A stretch of DNA of 64,000 nt from Clostridiales bacterium (GCA_015258265.1 JABZIP010000001.1:186001-250000), one strand, 5' to 3'; shown: positions 32,345-40,725, counted from the first letter of the stretch. Made by a program: numbers and translations. The notes: generated from the sequence alone by a model not told the origin.

Positions 32345-32839
32345 TTATTTATTAAATTGATTAAAAACCTGATCATTTTTTTCCAAAACTTTAGCTTCTT
32401 CGGATTTGCGATGTTCATCGAGTTTTTTGGCAAGCGTGTCATCTGCGATTGCAAGGATTTGAATTGCAAGCAGTGCTGCATTCGCACCGCCGTTCAGCGC
32501 TACTGTTGCCACAGGAATTCCGCTTGGCATTTGAACGGTAGCAAGGAGGGCGTCAAGTCCGTCGAGTGCGCCGCCTTTGCAAGGGATGCCGATTATAGGA
32601 AGTGTGGTGTTAGCTGCCATAGCTCCTGCAAGGTGGGCTGCCATACCGGCTGCGGCAATTATTACGCCGATGCCATTTTCTCTTGCATCCCTTGCAAAAT
32701 CGCAAGCAATTTGGGGAGTACGATGTGCCGAGTACACATGTACTTCAAACGGGACATCGAATTCATTTAATGTGTTAACGGTTTTTTCGATTATAGGCAG
32801 GTCGCTTGCGCTACCCATAACAATTCCAACTTTTTTCAT
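32345..32839 (-). CDS. purE: N5-CAIR mutase / AIR carboxylase catalytic subunit
   Basis: Provides CAIR, step 6. The 164-residue protein has the class I signature IVMGSASDLPI, SAHRTP and AAAGMAAHLAGA, with GIPCKGGALDGLDALL. No purK (N5-CAIR synthetase) lies in the operon, so carboxylation may rely on a purK elsewhere or on bicarbonate supply. It is the first gene of the operon, with GAGGAG near the ATG and a promoter 65-95 bases upstream. Confidence 0.96.
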   Translation of the reverse strand: MKKVGIVMGSASDLPIIEKTVNTLNEFDVPFEVHVYSAHRTPQIACDFARDARENGIGVIIAAAGMAAHLAGAMAANTTLPIIGIPCKGGALDGLDALLATVQMPSGIPVATVALNGGANAALLAIQILAIADDTLAKKLDEHRKSEEAKVLEKNDQVFNQFNK

Positions 32840-32905
32840 AGCGTTCTCCTCGTTTAATGATTTTAAAATTTTTAAATTAAAATAAATCGTATTGATTTCA
32901 GCTTC

Positions 32906-32934
32906 AATATAGCACTTTTTGCGAAGAATATCAA
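32906..32934 (-). promoter_or_regulatory. Purine operon promoter
   Basis: On the minus strand TTGATA (32934-32929), a 17-base spacer and TATATT (32911-32906) form a good sigma-A promoter about 67 bases before the purE start. No guanine or adenine riboswitch core is recognisable in the short leader. Confidence 0.7.
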
Positions 32935-32936
32935 CT

Positions 32937-32971
32937 AAAAACCCGAAAATATATTTTATAATTCGGAATAT
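32937..32971 (-). promoter_or_regulatory. Possible PurR-like operator pair
   Basis: Two inverted CCGAA-centred elements (32943-32947 and 32962-32966 on opposite strands, AT-rich flanks) abut the -35 box. One reads TATTCCGAATTAT on the minus strand, close to the Bacillus PurBox consensus AWWWCCGAACWWT. The 14-base spacing differs from the usual 16-17, so this is tentative. Confidence 0.3.
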
Positions 32972-33177
32972 ATCGAATAATTAAAGATATAAGCAAACAA
33001 AATATACGGAAATAGTTTCGAATTTTAATACAGATTCATTGTTCCGGAAATAAAATATGTATGTTTTATATGTTGTAAAATGGGGTGCCCAAAATAGACT
33101 TTTGCCTGCTACTATTTACCAAGTAAAGACCTCGAAAACCAAATCGTAAACTTGCACAAATTCTTGAAAAATAGGGC

Positions 33178-33208
33178 TTGACAAATCGCCATAGGGGGGG
33201 GGTACAAT
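33178..33208 (+). promoter_or_regulatory. Promoter with a nine-G spacer tract
   Basis: A perfect TTGACA (33178-33183) and TACAAT (33203-33208) are 19 bases apart, and the spacer ends in nine consecutive G (33194-33202). The ideal spacing is 17, which seven G would give. Such tracts slip during replication, so promoter strength may vary by phase. It drives the envelope operon starting at 33252. Confidence 0.65.
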
Positions 33209-33251
33209 ATGAGTATAAAAAAATTGCACTAGTTGCACTTCAGGAGGAAAT

Positions 33252-33572
33252 ATGAGATATTTTAAAGATTTGAAAGCATTTGTTGATGAAAAAAAGGAAG
33301 GTTATCATAAAGTGGGGGATTTATGTATTCAAGTTTATGCGAAAGGAAATTTTAACATTTCTATACCTACGAAAAGGCAGCCTGTTATGAAATTTGAGGA
33401 TAGAAAGCGGGATAACAATGTTACTCATGTTTTTATGGCGGATGAAGATGGAATTATAGATTATAGTATTTTTAATGAAATTAAGAAGGATGATAAAATT
33501 GAAAAGCTTATAGATTTATTTCCGGAGAATGAGTCTGTAAGGATAGTAGTAGGAGAATTATTTAAAATATGA
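33252..33572 (+). CDS. Small cytosolic protein of unknown function
   Basis: A 106-residue protein I do not recognise. It has no signal peptide or membrane segment and is rich in Lys/Asp/Glu, with the N-terminus MRYFKDLKAFVDEKKEG and a hydrophobic end SVRIVVGELFKI. AGGAGG five bases before the ATG is an excellent site. It is the first gene behind the G-tract promoter, and its stop overlaps the next start (ATGA), so translation of the next gene is coupled to it. Context suggests a role tied to the two membrane-anchored proteins downstream. Confidence 0.65.
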   Translation: MRYFKDLKAFVDEKKEGYHKVGDLCIQVYAKGNFNISIPTKRQPVMKFEDRKRDNNVTHVFMADEDGIIDYSIFNEIKKDDKIEKLIDLFPENESVRIVVGELFKI

Positions 33573-34648
33573 AAAAACTGATCAGCGTGCTTACTATTTT
33601 TGCCATATGCTTTGCGAATTTTTCGCCTTCATTTGCGATAACAGAAGGTAGATACCAAGATATATGGAAAGATTATAGCAAGGAAGACAAAGATAGCGTA
33701 TGTCGATTTTTAACGTCTTTGCCCAAGCTTGATGTTTGCTTGGAACAGGACGGAAGGTTAGCTAAGCCGGAGGATATAACCGTTTTGCTAACAACATGGT
33801 TAGATGATGATTCGTCAGATTATAAAGATGAAAATTTGTTTGATTTTAATAAATATAGCAAAGATATAAATACTGATTTACAAGACGGTGAATTTAGCGA
33901 AGAAGAAAAAGTCTTCGGGACGGGATATGTTGATTTCATTTCGCAACATTCTTTAGCAGGTGGATGGGAATATGATGCGTATGAAATTGATAATATATTA
34001 AAAAACAATTACGGGCTGACACCTAATCATAATTTCAAGCCAAAGATGGAAGAACTTAATATGGTCGGATATAGTAACAAATTTAATGCATATATTGTAA
34101 GAACTTATACATCAGGAAGAAATTTTGGATATTCAGAGTATATACCGCAAAAAATGTTTATGTTGAAAGAAGATATAGTTTATGCCGAATGTTTATGTAA
34201 TAGGTATTCTTTTGAAGATGAGTTATTTGGTAGTTATGAATGTTATTTTATATTGGGATTTAATGATGATAATTGGAGATTATATGAGTATTCCAATTCG
34301 TTCGATGAAGGGGGCAGAGGATGGTTATCGGATCAGGAACTGAAATCAAAACTTAAACATATCGACTATATGTATGGTGAAGGTGAAGATTTAGATGAAG
34401 ACGATATTGGAACAGCTGATGACGAAGATGAATATGCTGATAATAGCGAAATTGTAATAATAGTTATAGTAATTGGGGTTTTAGCGATTGCAGTTTTCGG
34501 GATAGTCTTTTACAGAAAAAGGAAATCGGTTCAATTTGAAGAAGAAGGAGTTAAATCTGCTGACATAAATATGAGTGAAGAAGTTAATGTCAAAAAACTT
34601 GAAAATAATAATTCACAAAATGAAAAAAATATTCAGGAGAAAGAATAA
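33569..34648 (+). CDS. Signal-peptide protein with C-terminal membrane anchor, unknown
   Basis: A 359-residue exported protein. The signal peptide (ending SPSFA, about residue 23) is followed by an extracellular domain of about 265 residues, a hydrophobic helix near residues 293-315 (VIIVIVIGVLAIAVFGIVF) and a basic/acidic cytosolic tail. The domain is a divergent paralogue of the N-terminal part of the next gene: both share RYxxxW near the start, a LPKL/IPKL motif, an ILKxxYGL motif and WRxYxY followed by GxGWL. The ATG overlaps the previous stop (ATGA) and the next gene starts directly after its stop, so the three form an operon. Function unknown. Confidence 0.7.
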   Translation: MKKLISVLTIFAICFANFSPSFAITEGRYQDIWKDYSKEDKDSVCRFLTSLPKLDVCLEQDGRLAKPEDITVLLTTWLDDDSSDYKDENLFDFNKYSKDINTDLQDGEFSEEEKVFGTGYVDFISQHSLAGGWEYDAYEIDNILKNNYGLTPNHNFKPKMEELNMVGYSNKFNAYIVRTYTSGRNFGYSEYIPQKMFMLKEDIVYAECLCNRYSFEDELFGSYECYFILGFNDDNWRLYEYSNSFDEGGRGWLSDQELKSKLKHIDYMYGEGEDLDEDDIGTADDEDEYADNSEIVIIVIVIGVLAIAVFGIVFYRKRKSVQFEEEGVKSADINMSEEVNVKKLENNNSQNEKNIQEKE

Positions 34649-36538
34649 ATGAAAATATTTATTAAAAATAAACAAAAGAGCATTCTGTCAATTATACTAG
34701 TAGCGGTAATTTTTATATTAAATTTATTACCTGTCTTTGCACTCGAAACTACGAGGTACGAAAACGTCTGGGAGAAAATGAGCCAATCGGAAAAAGATGA
34801 GTGGGCAAAGTTTTTGAGTGGGATACCCAAATTAAATGGGGTAAATCCTTATGAATCAGAAAAAGTAGCAAGTTTTGAAGATATGTATAATTTTGCCTCT
34901 TTTTTTGGGTGTTTGGGACAAGAGGATTATTCAGGGAAAAATTTTCAAAATTATAGAAAAAAAGTAGCAATTGATTTAGATGATTATGAATACGATATTC
35001 GTGAAAATTGGTATTATGAAAAAGATACTATTCTTAAAAATGTATGTAATTTAACTGATGAGGAAGCGTATAATTTAGCTGATGATTATGGAAACGTATT
35101 TCAGGTATACCCATCTATAGCTTATAAAGCAAGACAAGAGGATGAGATATTAAAAAAACATTATGGATTATCAGCAAATTATAACATAAATTCACAATTA
35201 AAAGAGGAAGACATATATAGAACATTCCTATTAATATATAGTAAAAAATTTGGTAGTTATATGCTTTGTGGACCGGAAATATGTGCGGTTTTATGCTTTC
35301 CTATTGAGGTGTTGCCACAGGAGGTTTATAGAATTGCGAATGGATTGTATTATATCGCTTGTATAGAAAAAGAATGGGTTATGCTTCCTGATAAAGAATA
35401 TACTACTACTAAAAAAACTCATATTATCATCCGGCGTAACGATTTGCAGGACGATTGGCGAATGTATAAATATGGTAAAGGCTGGCTAACGGAAGCTGAG
35501 GTTACAGCTTGCAGAAACAGGATAGTGCCGCCTGTTGATGTAAATATTGATTACGGCAAGACGAAAAAATACGAAAATGTGGACGAGTACATTGCATATT
35601 TGGATGAAATACTTAAAGGTATTGACGGGGATGTGCCGAGCGATAAGGCAATAGGCGATATTACAAGATATGCGGAGTTTACGCTTCAAAACATTTCAGA
35701 AACCGAAGTAATAAGCAAGCATAAGAAACTTTTGATAACTGCGGCTATGGTGCGCGAGTCTGTTAAAAAGCAGAAAAAAGCAAAGAAAAAACTGGATAAA
35801 CTGCTTGCAAAATACAATATAATTCCAAACAAGGAACTTGAAGCTATAGTGCGTTTTAAAGTTGACGGGACGGATATAAAAAAAGGAATTCGCGTAGAAT
35901 TTGAAAACGGTGTACAGGACGAACTTGCAGAGGTGAGCGGGCTACGTATATTTTTGGATGAACGCGGACACGGAATTTACATAAGTAAAGAAGATTTGCA
36001 AAAGTTCATGGACGAGTCGAGCGGTAGGTATATCGAGATAAGAAAAGAGGGGGATAAATACATAATTGTATTTTTGACAGATAAAAAATCTCAGATTGAT
36101 AAAATATCGGGAGGTGTAATGTTTGCAATACCTGCGGATAGCGAGTATTACAGTATAATGGCGGAGTACAAAGGCGGCAAGGACAACTGGGGCGGGCAGT
36201 ACGATACAAATAACAAGACACTTGAGTTTAAGACGAAGTATTCGGGGGAATATAGCATACTCGAAGAAAAGATAAATATAACCGATATTGACGGCCTTGA
36301 TGAAAAAACCGCGCAGGCAGTCAGGTTCATGGTATCGAAAGGGTACATGACACTTACGGACGGTGCATTTAATCCGAATGCGGTTCTTTCGAGAAACGAT
36401 TTCACTGCGGCGCTTGTAAGGATATTTTTTGCACTTGACAGAGAGAAAAAGACAAGTTTCAAAGACGTTGCAAAAGACAGTTCCTACTATCCGTATATAG
36501 CATCCGCAGAAAGTGACGGTATAGCGAAAGGTTACTAG
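34649..36538 (+). CDS. Membrane-anchored SLH-domain protein, interrupted by TAG
   Basis: The 629-residue product has a signal peptide (residues 1-32, ending PVFA), an N-terminal domain paralogous to the preceding gene, a Lys-rich helical middle and SLH repeats from about residue 545. The TAG at 36536-36538 falls exactly inside the SLH motif GIAKGY-stop-DGTF, where an amino acid is expected. The frame then stays open for 144 more codons to 36973, giving the rest of the SLH region and a membrane anchor. The truncated protein would lose that anchor. This is a nonsense mutation, a sequencing error or, less likely, readthrough. The start abuts the upstream stop. Confidence 0.75.
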   Translation: MKIFIKNKQKSILSIILVAVIFILNLLPVFALETTRYENVWEKMSQSEKDEWAKFLSGIPKLNGVNPYESEKVASFEDMYNFASFFGCLGQEDYSGKNFQNYRKKVAIDLDDYEYDIRENWYYEKDTILKNVCNLTDEEAYNLADDYGNVFQVYPSIAYKARQEDEILKKHYGLSANYNINSQLKEEDIYRTFLLIYSKKFGSYMLCGPEICAVLCFPIEVLPQEVYRIANGLYYIACIEKEWVMLPDKEYTTTKKTHIIIRRNDLQDDWRMYKYGKGWLTEAEVTACRNRIVPPVDVNIDYGKTKKYENVDEYIAYLDEILKGIDGDVPSDKAIGDITRYAEFTLQNISETEVISKHKKLLITAAMVRESVKKQKKAKKKLDKLLAKYNIIPNKELEAIVRFKVDGTDIKKGIRVEFENGVQDELAEVSGLRIFLDERGHGIYISKEDLQKFMDESSGRYIEIRKEGDKYIIVFLTDKKSQIDKISGGVMFAIPADSEYYSIMAEYKGGKDNWGGQYDTNNKTLEFKTKYSGEYSILEEKINITDIDGLDEKTAQAVRFMVSKGYMTLTDGAFNPNAVLSRNDFTAALVRIFFALDREKKTSFKDVAKDSSYYPYIASAESDGIAKGY

Positions 36539-36973
36539 GACGGTACGTTTAGGGGAACTATTGCCGCAAAGAAAGAAAATGTGATTGCGTTTTGTGCCAG
36601 AACGCTTGCGGATAAAAAAGGTTACAGTTATCCTGACGATATTGAAAACTATCTTCAATTTGACGATAGTGCGGATATTTCAAATTGGGCGAAAAACGAT
36701 ATAGCACTTGCGGTTAGAAACTCGCTTGTTGAAAAAGGCGGAGACTTAAATCCTAAGAGTGATATAACGAGAGCTGAAAGTGCAGAAATTCTATACAAAT
36801 TGTTTATGCTTTTGTATGATACATCTCCGGTAAGCATGACAAGTGAAGAGCAAAAGCAGACGAATATGATGCTTGGAGTCGGAGCAGGTGGAGTAGTGGT
36901 GCTTGCAGCGGCAGGAGCAGGGATAGTTTGGTACAGAAAAAAACGTGCGGTAAATGCGCAGGGAAATGATTAA
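36539..36973 (+). pseudogene. 3' part of the SLH protein after the in-frame TAG
   Basis: It is in the same frame as the ORF ending at 36538 and starts DGTFRGTIAAK, completing the split SLH motif. It contains a further SLH repeat (FDDSADISNWAKND to ITRAESAEILYKLF), a membrane helix (VGAGGVVVLAAAGAGIVWY) and the tail RKKRAVNAQGND. There is an ATG at 36581 but no fitting ribosome site. It is unlikely to be made separately in useful form. Confidence 0.75.
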
Positions 36974-37020
36974 AACTATTTTGAATTAATATAAAATCAA
37001 AGCTCGAAAACACCTTTTTC

Positions 37021-37062
37021 AAAAACTCCGAACTTTAATTATTGAAGCTTCGGAGTTTTTTT
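37021..37062 (+). terminator. Intrinsic terminator after the SLH operon
   Basis: A long stem (37021-37035 with 37045-37060, one bulge) centred on ACTCCGAA/TTCGGAGT ends in seven T. The 5' side starts with AAAAA, so it may also end leftward transcripts from the toxin-antitoxin genes. Confidence 0.82.
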
Positions 37063-37187
37063 AGTGGATATGCCACTTTAGCGCAAAAAATTGTAGGAAA
37101 AAATGATAAAAAATAAAGGTTCCAACTTTAGTGATATAATATATATCATATCCTTCGATTGTCGAGGGAGTTTTTTGTTGATATTTT

Positions 37188-37502
37188 TCACAAGATAGCA
37201 ATCCAATTTTGTTTTGCATGAAGTATGCGATGCACCATTACGGTCTTGCTTTCTTCGTGGATTTTATAAAAAATAATATAGTTCTTAGCAAAACATTTTC
37301 TAAATTCTTTATGGTGAAGATAAGGATCCTCAACCAAATTGTACCGATACGGCATATATGATAAATTGGATACGGTATTTTCTATAACATCAAGCAGATC
37401 TGATGCAGTAAAAGGTGCATCAAAATTATGTGAAATGTAATTGATAATATCTTTTAAATCCCTGTGGTAACTCTCAGACACAATAATTTTATAGTGTTGC
37501 AT
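37188..37502 (-). CDS. RelE/ParE family toxin
   Basis: Toxin of a type II toxin-antitoxin pair, 104 residues, the family size. The N-terminus YKIIVSESYHRDLKDIINYI, the core RKCFAKNYIIFYKI and the C-terminal VMVHRILHAKQNW are typical of the ParE/RelE fold. The target (gyrase or ribosome-bound mRNA) cannot be told. Its start lies 14 bases inside the antitoxin gene, which ensures that both are made together. Confidence 0.88.
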   Translation of the reverse strand: MQHYKIIVSESYHRDLKDIINYISHNFDAPFTASDLLDVIENTVSNLSYMPYRYNLVEDPYLHHKEFRKCFAKNYIIFYKIHEESKTVMVHRILHAKQNWIAIL

Positions 37503-37761
37503 TTTTTAATTCCTTCCTCAAGCTTTTCATGGAATCATCAAAAGTTAAGGTTCGGGCGTTTGCGAAATCAGTTTCACTTTGCTCAAGAAGTTGATACAAT
37601 TCATACCTTCCCATAAATTTGTTAAATACCTCAATACTCATAACAGCCAGATCCCCACGACCATTTTTAGTAACAAAAATAGGTTCCCCCGTTTCATGGC
37701 AAAATGAAGATATTTCGTTGTAATTATTTCGTAAATCTGTGCTTGATTTAATATTAGGCAT
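37489..37761 (-). CDS. Phd/YefM family antitoxin
   Basis: DNA-binding antitoxin that neutralises the toxin encoded downstream and usually represses its own promoter. The 90-residue protein shows the Phd/YefM pattern STDLRNNYNEISSFCHETGEPIFVTKNG, then DLAVMSIEVFNKFM, and a flexible acidic C-terminal half that would wrap the toxin. A GGGGGTG stretch before the ATG serves as ribosome site. Its consensus promoter lies 27 bases upstream. Confidence 0.88.
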   Translation of the reverse strand: MPNIKSSTDLRNNYNEISSFCHETGEPIFVTKNGRGDLAVMSIEVFNKFMGRYELYQLLEQSETDFANARTLTFDDSMKSLRKELKNATL

Positions 37762-37787
37762 TACTGCACCCCCTTTATTCTAAAGAT

Positions 37788-37816
37788 ATTATATTGTTAT
37801 TTCTGTAGATTGTCAA
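37788..37816 (-). promoter_or_regulatory. Perfect-consensus promoter of the toxin-antitoxin operon
   Basis: On the minus strand TTGACA (37816-37811), exactly 17 bases and TATAAT (37793-37788). A promoter this strong is usually repressed, as expected for an autoregulated toxin-antitoxin pair. Confidence 0.85.
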
Positions 37817-37830
37817 ATGTATATGCTTTT

Positions 37831-38103
37831 TTGACGGTGTCAAGTTGTTGTGGAGTTTTTTCTTGACAGAAATTTTACATGGTTTTATTGCCCTATCACT
37901 AATTTTTTCAACACCTTTGGTTACTGTAACCAACGGTACAATTTAATTCTTCTTTCAAATCTGTAATAATTTGTTGTATAATAGTTTGCATAGAGATTTC
38001 TCCTTTGAAATATGATTTGTGGTTTTTAATCTATTTTAACACACTGGAGCAAATCTATATTTCTTTTTTTTGAAAAAACTCCACAATTATTTTACACTAT
38101 CAA
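37831..38103. mobile_element. 273-bp MITE-like element with 32-bp terminal inverted repeats
   Basis: The ends 37831-37862 and 38072-38103 are inverted repeats matching at 26 of 32 positions; the inner 15 bases (TTGTGGAGTTTTTTC) are identical. Between them, on the minus strand, a ribosome site and the first codons of a transposase-like ORF remain. No target duplication is seen at the borders. It looks like an internally deleted insertion sequence that may be movable in trans. The outer end TTGACGGTGTCAA is itself palindromic and lies beside the toxin-antitoxin promoter. Confidence 0.6.
37908..37991 (-). pseudogene. Remnant of a transposase N-terminus inside the MITE-like element
   Basis: AAAGGAG precedes an ATG at 37991. 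The 27 codons begin MQTIIQQIITDLKEELN, a pattern resembling the start of some Firmicute transposases, and then meet TGA. The rest of the transposase is absent. The family cannot be assigned from so little sequence. Confidence 0.4.
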
Positions 38104-38204
38104 GTAAAGATAAGGCTTGTTTTGTGTATATTAAAAGGATCCAATTTGTCTAACTTATTTAATAAAAATATGTTATAATGTGCTCAAGTTAATCAAAACA
38201 TTCA

Positions 38205-38249
38205 ATCATATCCTACATATTTTTCATAAATCAAAGGATATGATATAAT
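38205..38249 (+). promoter_or_regulatory. Inverted repeat overlapping a promoter
   Basis: ATCATATCCT (38205-38214) and AGGATATGAT (38235-38244) are a perfect 10-bp inverted repeat with a 20-base spacer. A possible promoter, TTTTCA (38221-38226) with TATAAT (38244-38249) at 17 bases, overlaps its right arm; another TATAAT stands at 38174. An operator or leader hairpin for the gene at 38283 is plausible. Confidence 0.4.
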
Positions 38250-38282
38250 GGAAATAAAATTTAAGATTTTGAGGAGGTAAAT

Positions 38283-38942
38283 ATGGCAGAATTCAAACAA
38301 TTAAATCAGCTGGGTGCGGAAACGACCGAAGTGCAAAACAATAGCATTGAATGCTTCACACGAAAATCGAAATGGAAAAAATGGGGTTTAATAAGTGCTA
38401 TTATTTTAATAATTGCAGCCATAGGCTTGTCATTGGTTTATGAAATTCCACTGCCTTATTCACCTCGTGTATATGTAAAACCGGTTGACGCTGTTTTATT
38501 AGAAAAAGGTAAGGACGTATATTGGAAAGAATTACAAGATGCTATCAAGGATGGAGATGTACCCGCTGATTACAAAGACACATATATTCAACTGCGTGTA
38601 GGATTTAAGGATCTTACAGGGGTTTCCTCTGAGCAGGATTCACGAACAATCAAGCGAGACGGTAAAAAAATAAAGATTATTTATTTCAGTTTTTCCAAAA
38701 CGATTTTTGCCAGTTTGTTTATGGATTCTGATTTTACAGATTCTATAACATCAGGGTACTCATTTGCAAGGGAAAGTGGAGAAAAATTTAATGGAACTCC
38801 AGAGAATCTGATGACGGAAGTATATTATATTAAACGAACAAATTTGCATAAACTGGATAAACTTTCAGATGCAGAATATGATAAATTGCACGAGAATTTG
38901 GAACCGGTTTGGTGCGGAAAGGTTGATTATTTGTATAGATAA
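38283..38942 (+). CDS. Single-pass membrane protein of unknown function
   Basis: A 219-residue protein I do not recognise. A cytosolic N-terminus of about 35 residues precedes one helix (WGLISAIILIIAAIGLSLVY) and an extracellular C-terminal domain of about 165 residues with many Lys/Asp and few Cys. GAGGAGG six bases before the ATG is a strong site. The stop is one base before the lysE start, so the two are co-translated, but no functional link is evident. Base composition is more AT-rich than the purine genes. Confidence 0.7.
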   Translation: MAEFKQLNQLGAETTEVQNNSIECFTRKSKWKKWGLISAIILIIAAIGLSLVYEIPLPYSPRVYVKPVDAVLLEKGKDVYWKELQDAIKDGDVPADYKDTYIQLRVGFKDLTGVSSEQDSRTIKRDGKKIKIIYFSFSKTIFASLFMDSDFTDSITSGYSFARESGEKFNGTPENLMTEVYYIKRTNLHKLDKLSDAEYDKLHENLEPVWCGKVDYLYR

Positions 38943-38943
38943 A

Positions 38944-39555
38944 ATGGAGATTTACCTTCAAGGGCTTACTATGGGACTTGCATATGTTGCGCCCATAGGA
39001 TTGCAAAACTTATTCGTAATCAATACGGCGATTACGCAACCAAAGCGGAGAGCGTATTTAACGGCACTTATCGTAGTGTTTTTTGATATTACGCTCGGAA
39101 TGGCATGCTTCTTCGGGGTAGGGGCTATAATGCAGGCATCTTCATTACTGGAAATGGGAATTTTACTTGTGGGTAGCTTGATTGTCGCAAAGATTGGAAT
39201 AGACCTGATTAGAGATAAAAGCACTATGGATAATTCCACAAAAGTCGATATCCCGATTGTGAAAGTAATCACAACGGCGTGTGTTGTTACATGGTTCAAC
39301 CCTCAGGCTTTGATAGACGGCTCCATGATGCTCGGAGCATTCAAAGCGACGCTTCCAAAAGGAACCGATATATTTTTTGTTTCGGGGTTTGCATCTGCAT
39401 CGGTAGTGTGGTTTTTTGGAATCTCCACGGTTATATCGCTTTTTAGTGCAAATATTACAGATAAAACCCTGCGAATCATCAATGTGGTTTGTGGCGCAGT
39501 AATCATTTTCTATGCAATCAAGCTGTTTTGGAGTTTTGTGCAACTGGTTATGTAG
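38944..39555 (+). CDS. LysE family amino-acid exporter
   Basis: A 203-residue membrane protein of the LysE/ArgO translocator superfamily, likely exporting a basic or other amino acid. The N-terminal motif GLTMGLAYVAPIGLQNLFVINTA and WFNPQALIDG are typical, with about six helices. Start at ATG 38944 (MEIYLQGL) is chosen because it gives the family N-terminus; upstream in-frame codons belong to the overlapping previous gene. Translation probably depends on coupling. Substrate is unproven. Confidence 0.87.
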   Translation: MEIYLQGLTMGLAYVAPIGLQNLFVINTAITQPKRRAYLTALIVVFFDITLGMACFFGVGAIMQASSLLEMGILLVGSLIVAKIGIDLIRDKSTMDNSTKVDIPIVKVITTACVVTWFNPQALIDGSMMLGAFKATLPKGTDIFFVSGFASASVVWFFGISTVISLFSANITDKTLRIINVVCGAVIIFYAIKLFWSFVQLVM

Positions 39556-39585
39556 AATTTAGATACAATCGTAAATATTGATATA

Positions 39586-40725
39586 TTAAATTTGCAGTGA
39601 AAGCTCAATCGTAGTTCCTTCGGTTGAGCTTTTTACGACTTTGGCATTACCGCTATGTTCTTTTGCGATTTCTCGTACTAGAGCAAGTCCAAGACCTGCA
39701 CCTCCCATACTTCTGCTACGGGATTTGTCTATGCGAAAGAAAGGTTCAAATATATGTTCCCATTCTGATTTTTCAATTCCGCTGCCGGTATCTGATATGC
39801 GTACGACAGCCAAGTTTTCTTGCGCTTCGATAGCGATTATCACTTTGCCGCCGTCGCGATTGTATTTGATTGCATTTTCGATTAAGTTGTAAATCGCGCG
39901 ATATATCAGTGTATCATTTCCGATGATTTCGACATTACCCGCGGTTTGAACGACGGTTATTCCGCGCGCTTCAGCTATGGCTGCAAGGTCGTACAAGATT
40001 TCTTCTACCATATCGGCGAGGGATATGTGGTCGGTCTTTTCTGCGGATTTTAATTCCGTCATTTCCAAAAGGACATCTATTACATGAGAAAGACGATCGA
40101 TTTGCGTAGTAATCATAGCGATTGTGTCTTTGTATTCTTCTATTTCGACAGTATTACTTTTGCCGAGAACTTCAAGTCTTGTTCGTATTACAGCAAGCGG
40201 AGTTCTAAGTTCGTGTGCAGCGTTTGCAGAGAACTGTTTTTGTTCGGCAAAATTGGTTCCGAGGCGGCTTAGCATTTTGTTAAATGCATTTGTAAGCTGA
40301 GCTATTTCGTTGTCTGCATTACCTGAAACGATAGGTGTTTGCAGATTTTTTATTTGAATTTCACCCATTTGTTTACCGAGGTTTTGAAGAGGGCGCAGAG
40401 CATGGCCTATTACCAAATACATGGTAAGGCTGCTTATAATAGTAATGATAAGCGTGATTAAGAGGCTCTTTGCCCAAAATTCATCTCTCGTGTCTTTAAA
40501 CATATCTGAAAGTGCGACCTTGGGATCAAGCGCAACTTCAAAACTGTCTTCAGAATCCGTTGCAAGCGTATCGTTTGGGAGAATGGCGATTGCGGAATCT
40601 TCTATTTCTGACATGTAAACTACCGCAAAACTGCTTATTGAGTAGGATATTGTAAGGCATGAAATGATTATTAAAAAAGCAGTTGCGAGGGTAAGTTTCA
40701 GTTGGAGGGATTTCGTTTTTTTCAT
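39586..40725 (-). CDS. Two-component sensor histidine kinase
   Basis: A 379-residue membrane kinase. Helices at about residues 11-36 and 86-106 flank a short outer domain of about 50 residues, followed by HAMP, HisKA with the phospho-accepting His171 in AAHELRTPLAV, and the ATPase domain (N box NLIENAIKYN, G1 box DTGSGIEKSEW, F box FEPFFRID, G2 box GGAGLGLALV). All catalytic boxes are intact. It overlaps the response regulator gene by four bases (ATGA). The small sensor domain gives no clue to the signal. Confidence 0.94.
   Translation of the reverse strand: MKKTKSLQLKLTLATAFLIIISCLTISYSISSFAVVYMSEIEDSAIAILPNDTLATDSEDSFEVALDPKVALSDMFKDTRDEFWAKSLLITLIITIISSLTMYLVIGHALRPLQNLGKQMGEIQIKNLQTPIVSGNADNEIAQLTNAFNKMLSRLGTNFAEQKQFSANAAHELRTPLAVIRTRLEVLGKSNTVEIEEYKDTIAMITTQIDRLSHVIDVLLEMTELKSAEKTDHISLADMVEEILYDLAAIAEARGITVVQTAGNVEIIGNDTLIYRAIYNLIENAIKYNRDGGKVIIAIEAQENLAVVRISDTGSGIEKSEWEHIFEPFFRIDKSRSRSMGGAGLGLALVREIAKEHSGNAKVVKSSTEGTTIELSLQI

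Noticed and set aside
32840..32935. Purine riboswitch in the purE leader
   Set aside because: The transcript leader is only about 60 bases and has no conserved three-way junction sequence.
38869..38943. Earlier in-frame start for the LysE exporter
   Set aside because: It lies inside the previous gene and adds a non-hydrophobic stretch before the conserved first helix.
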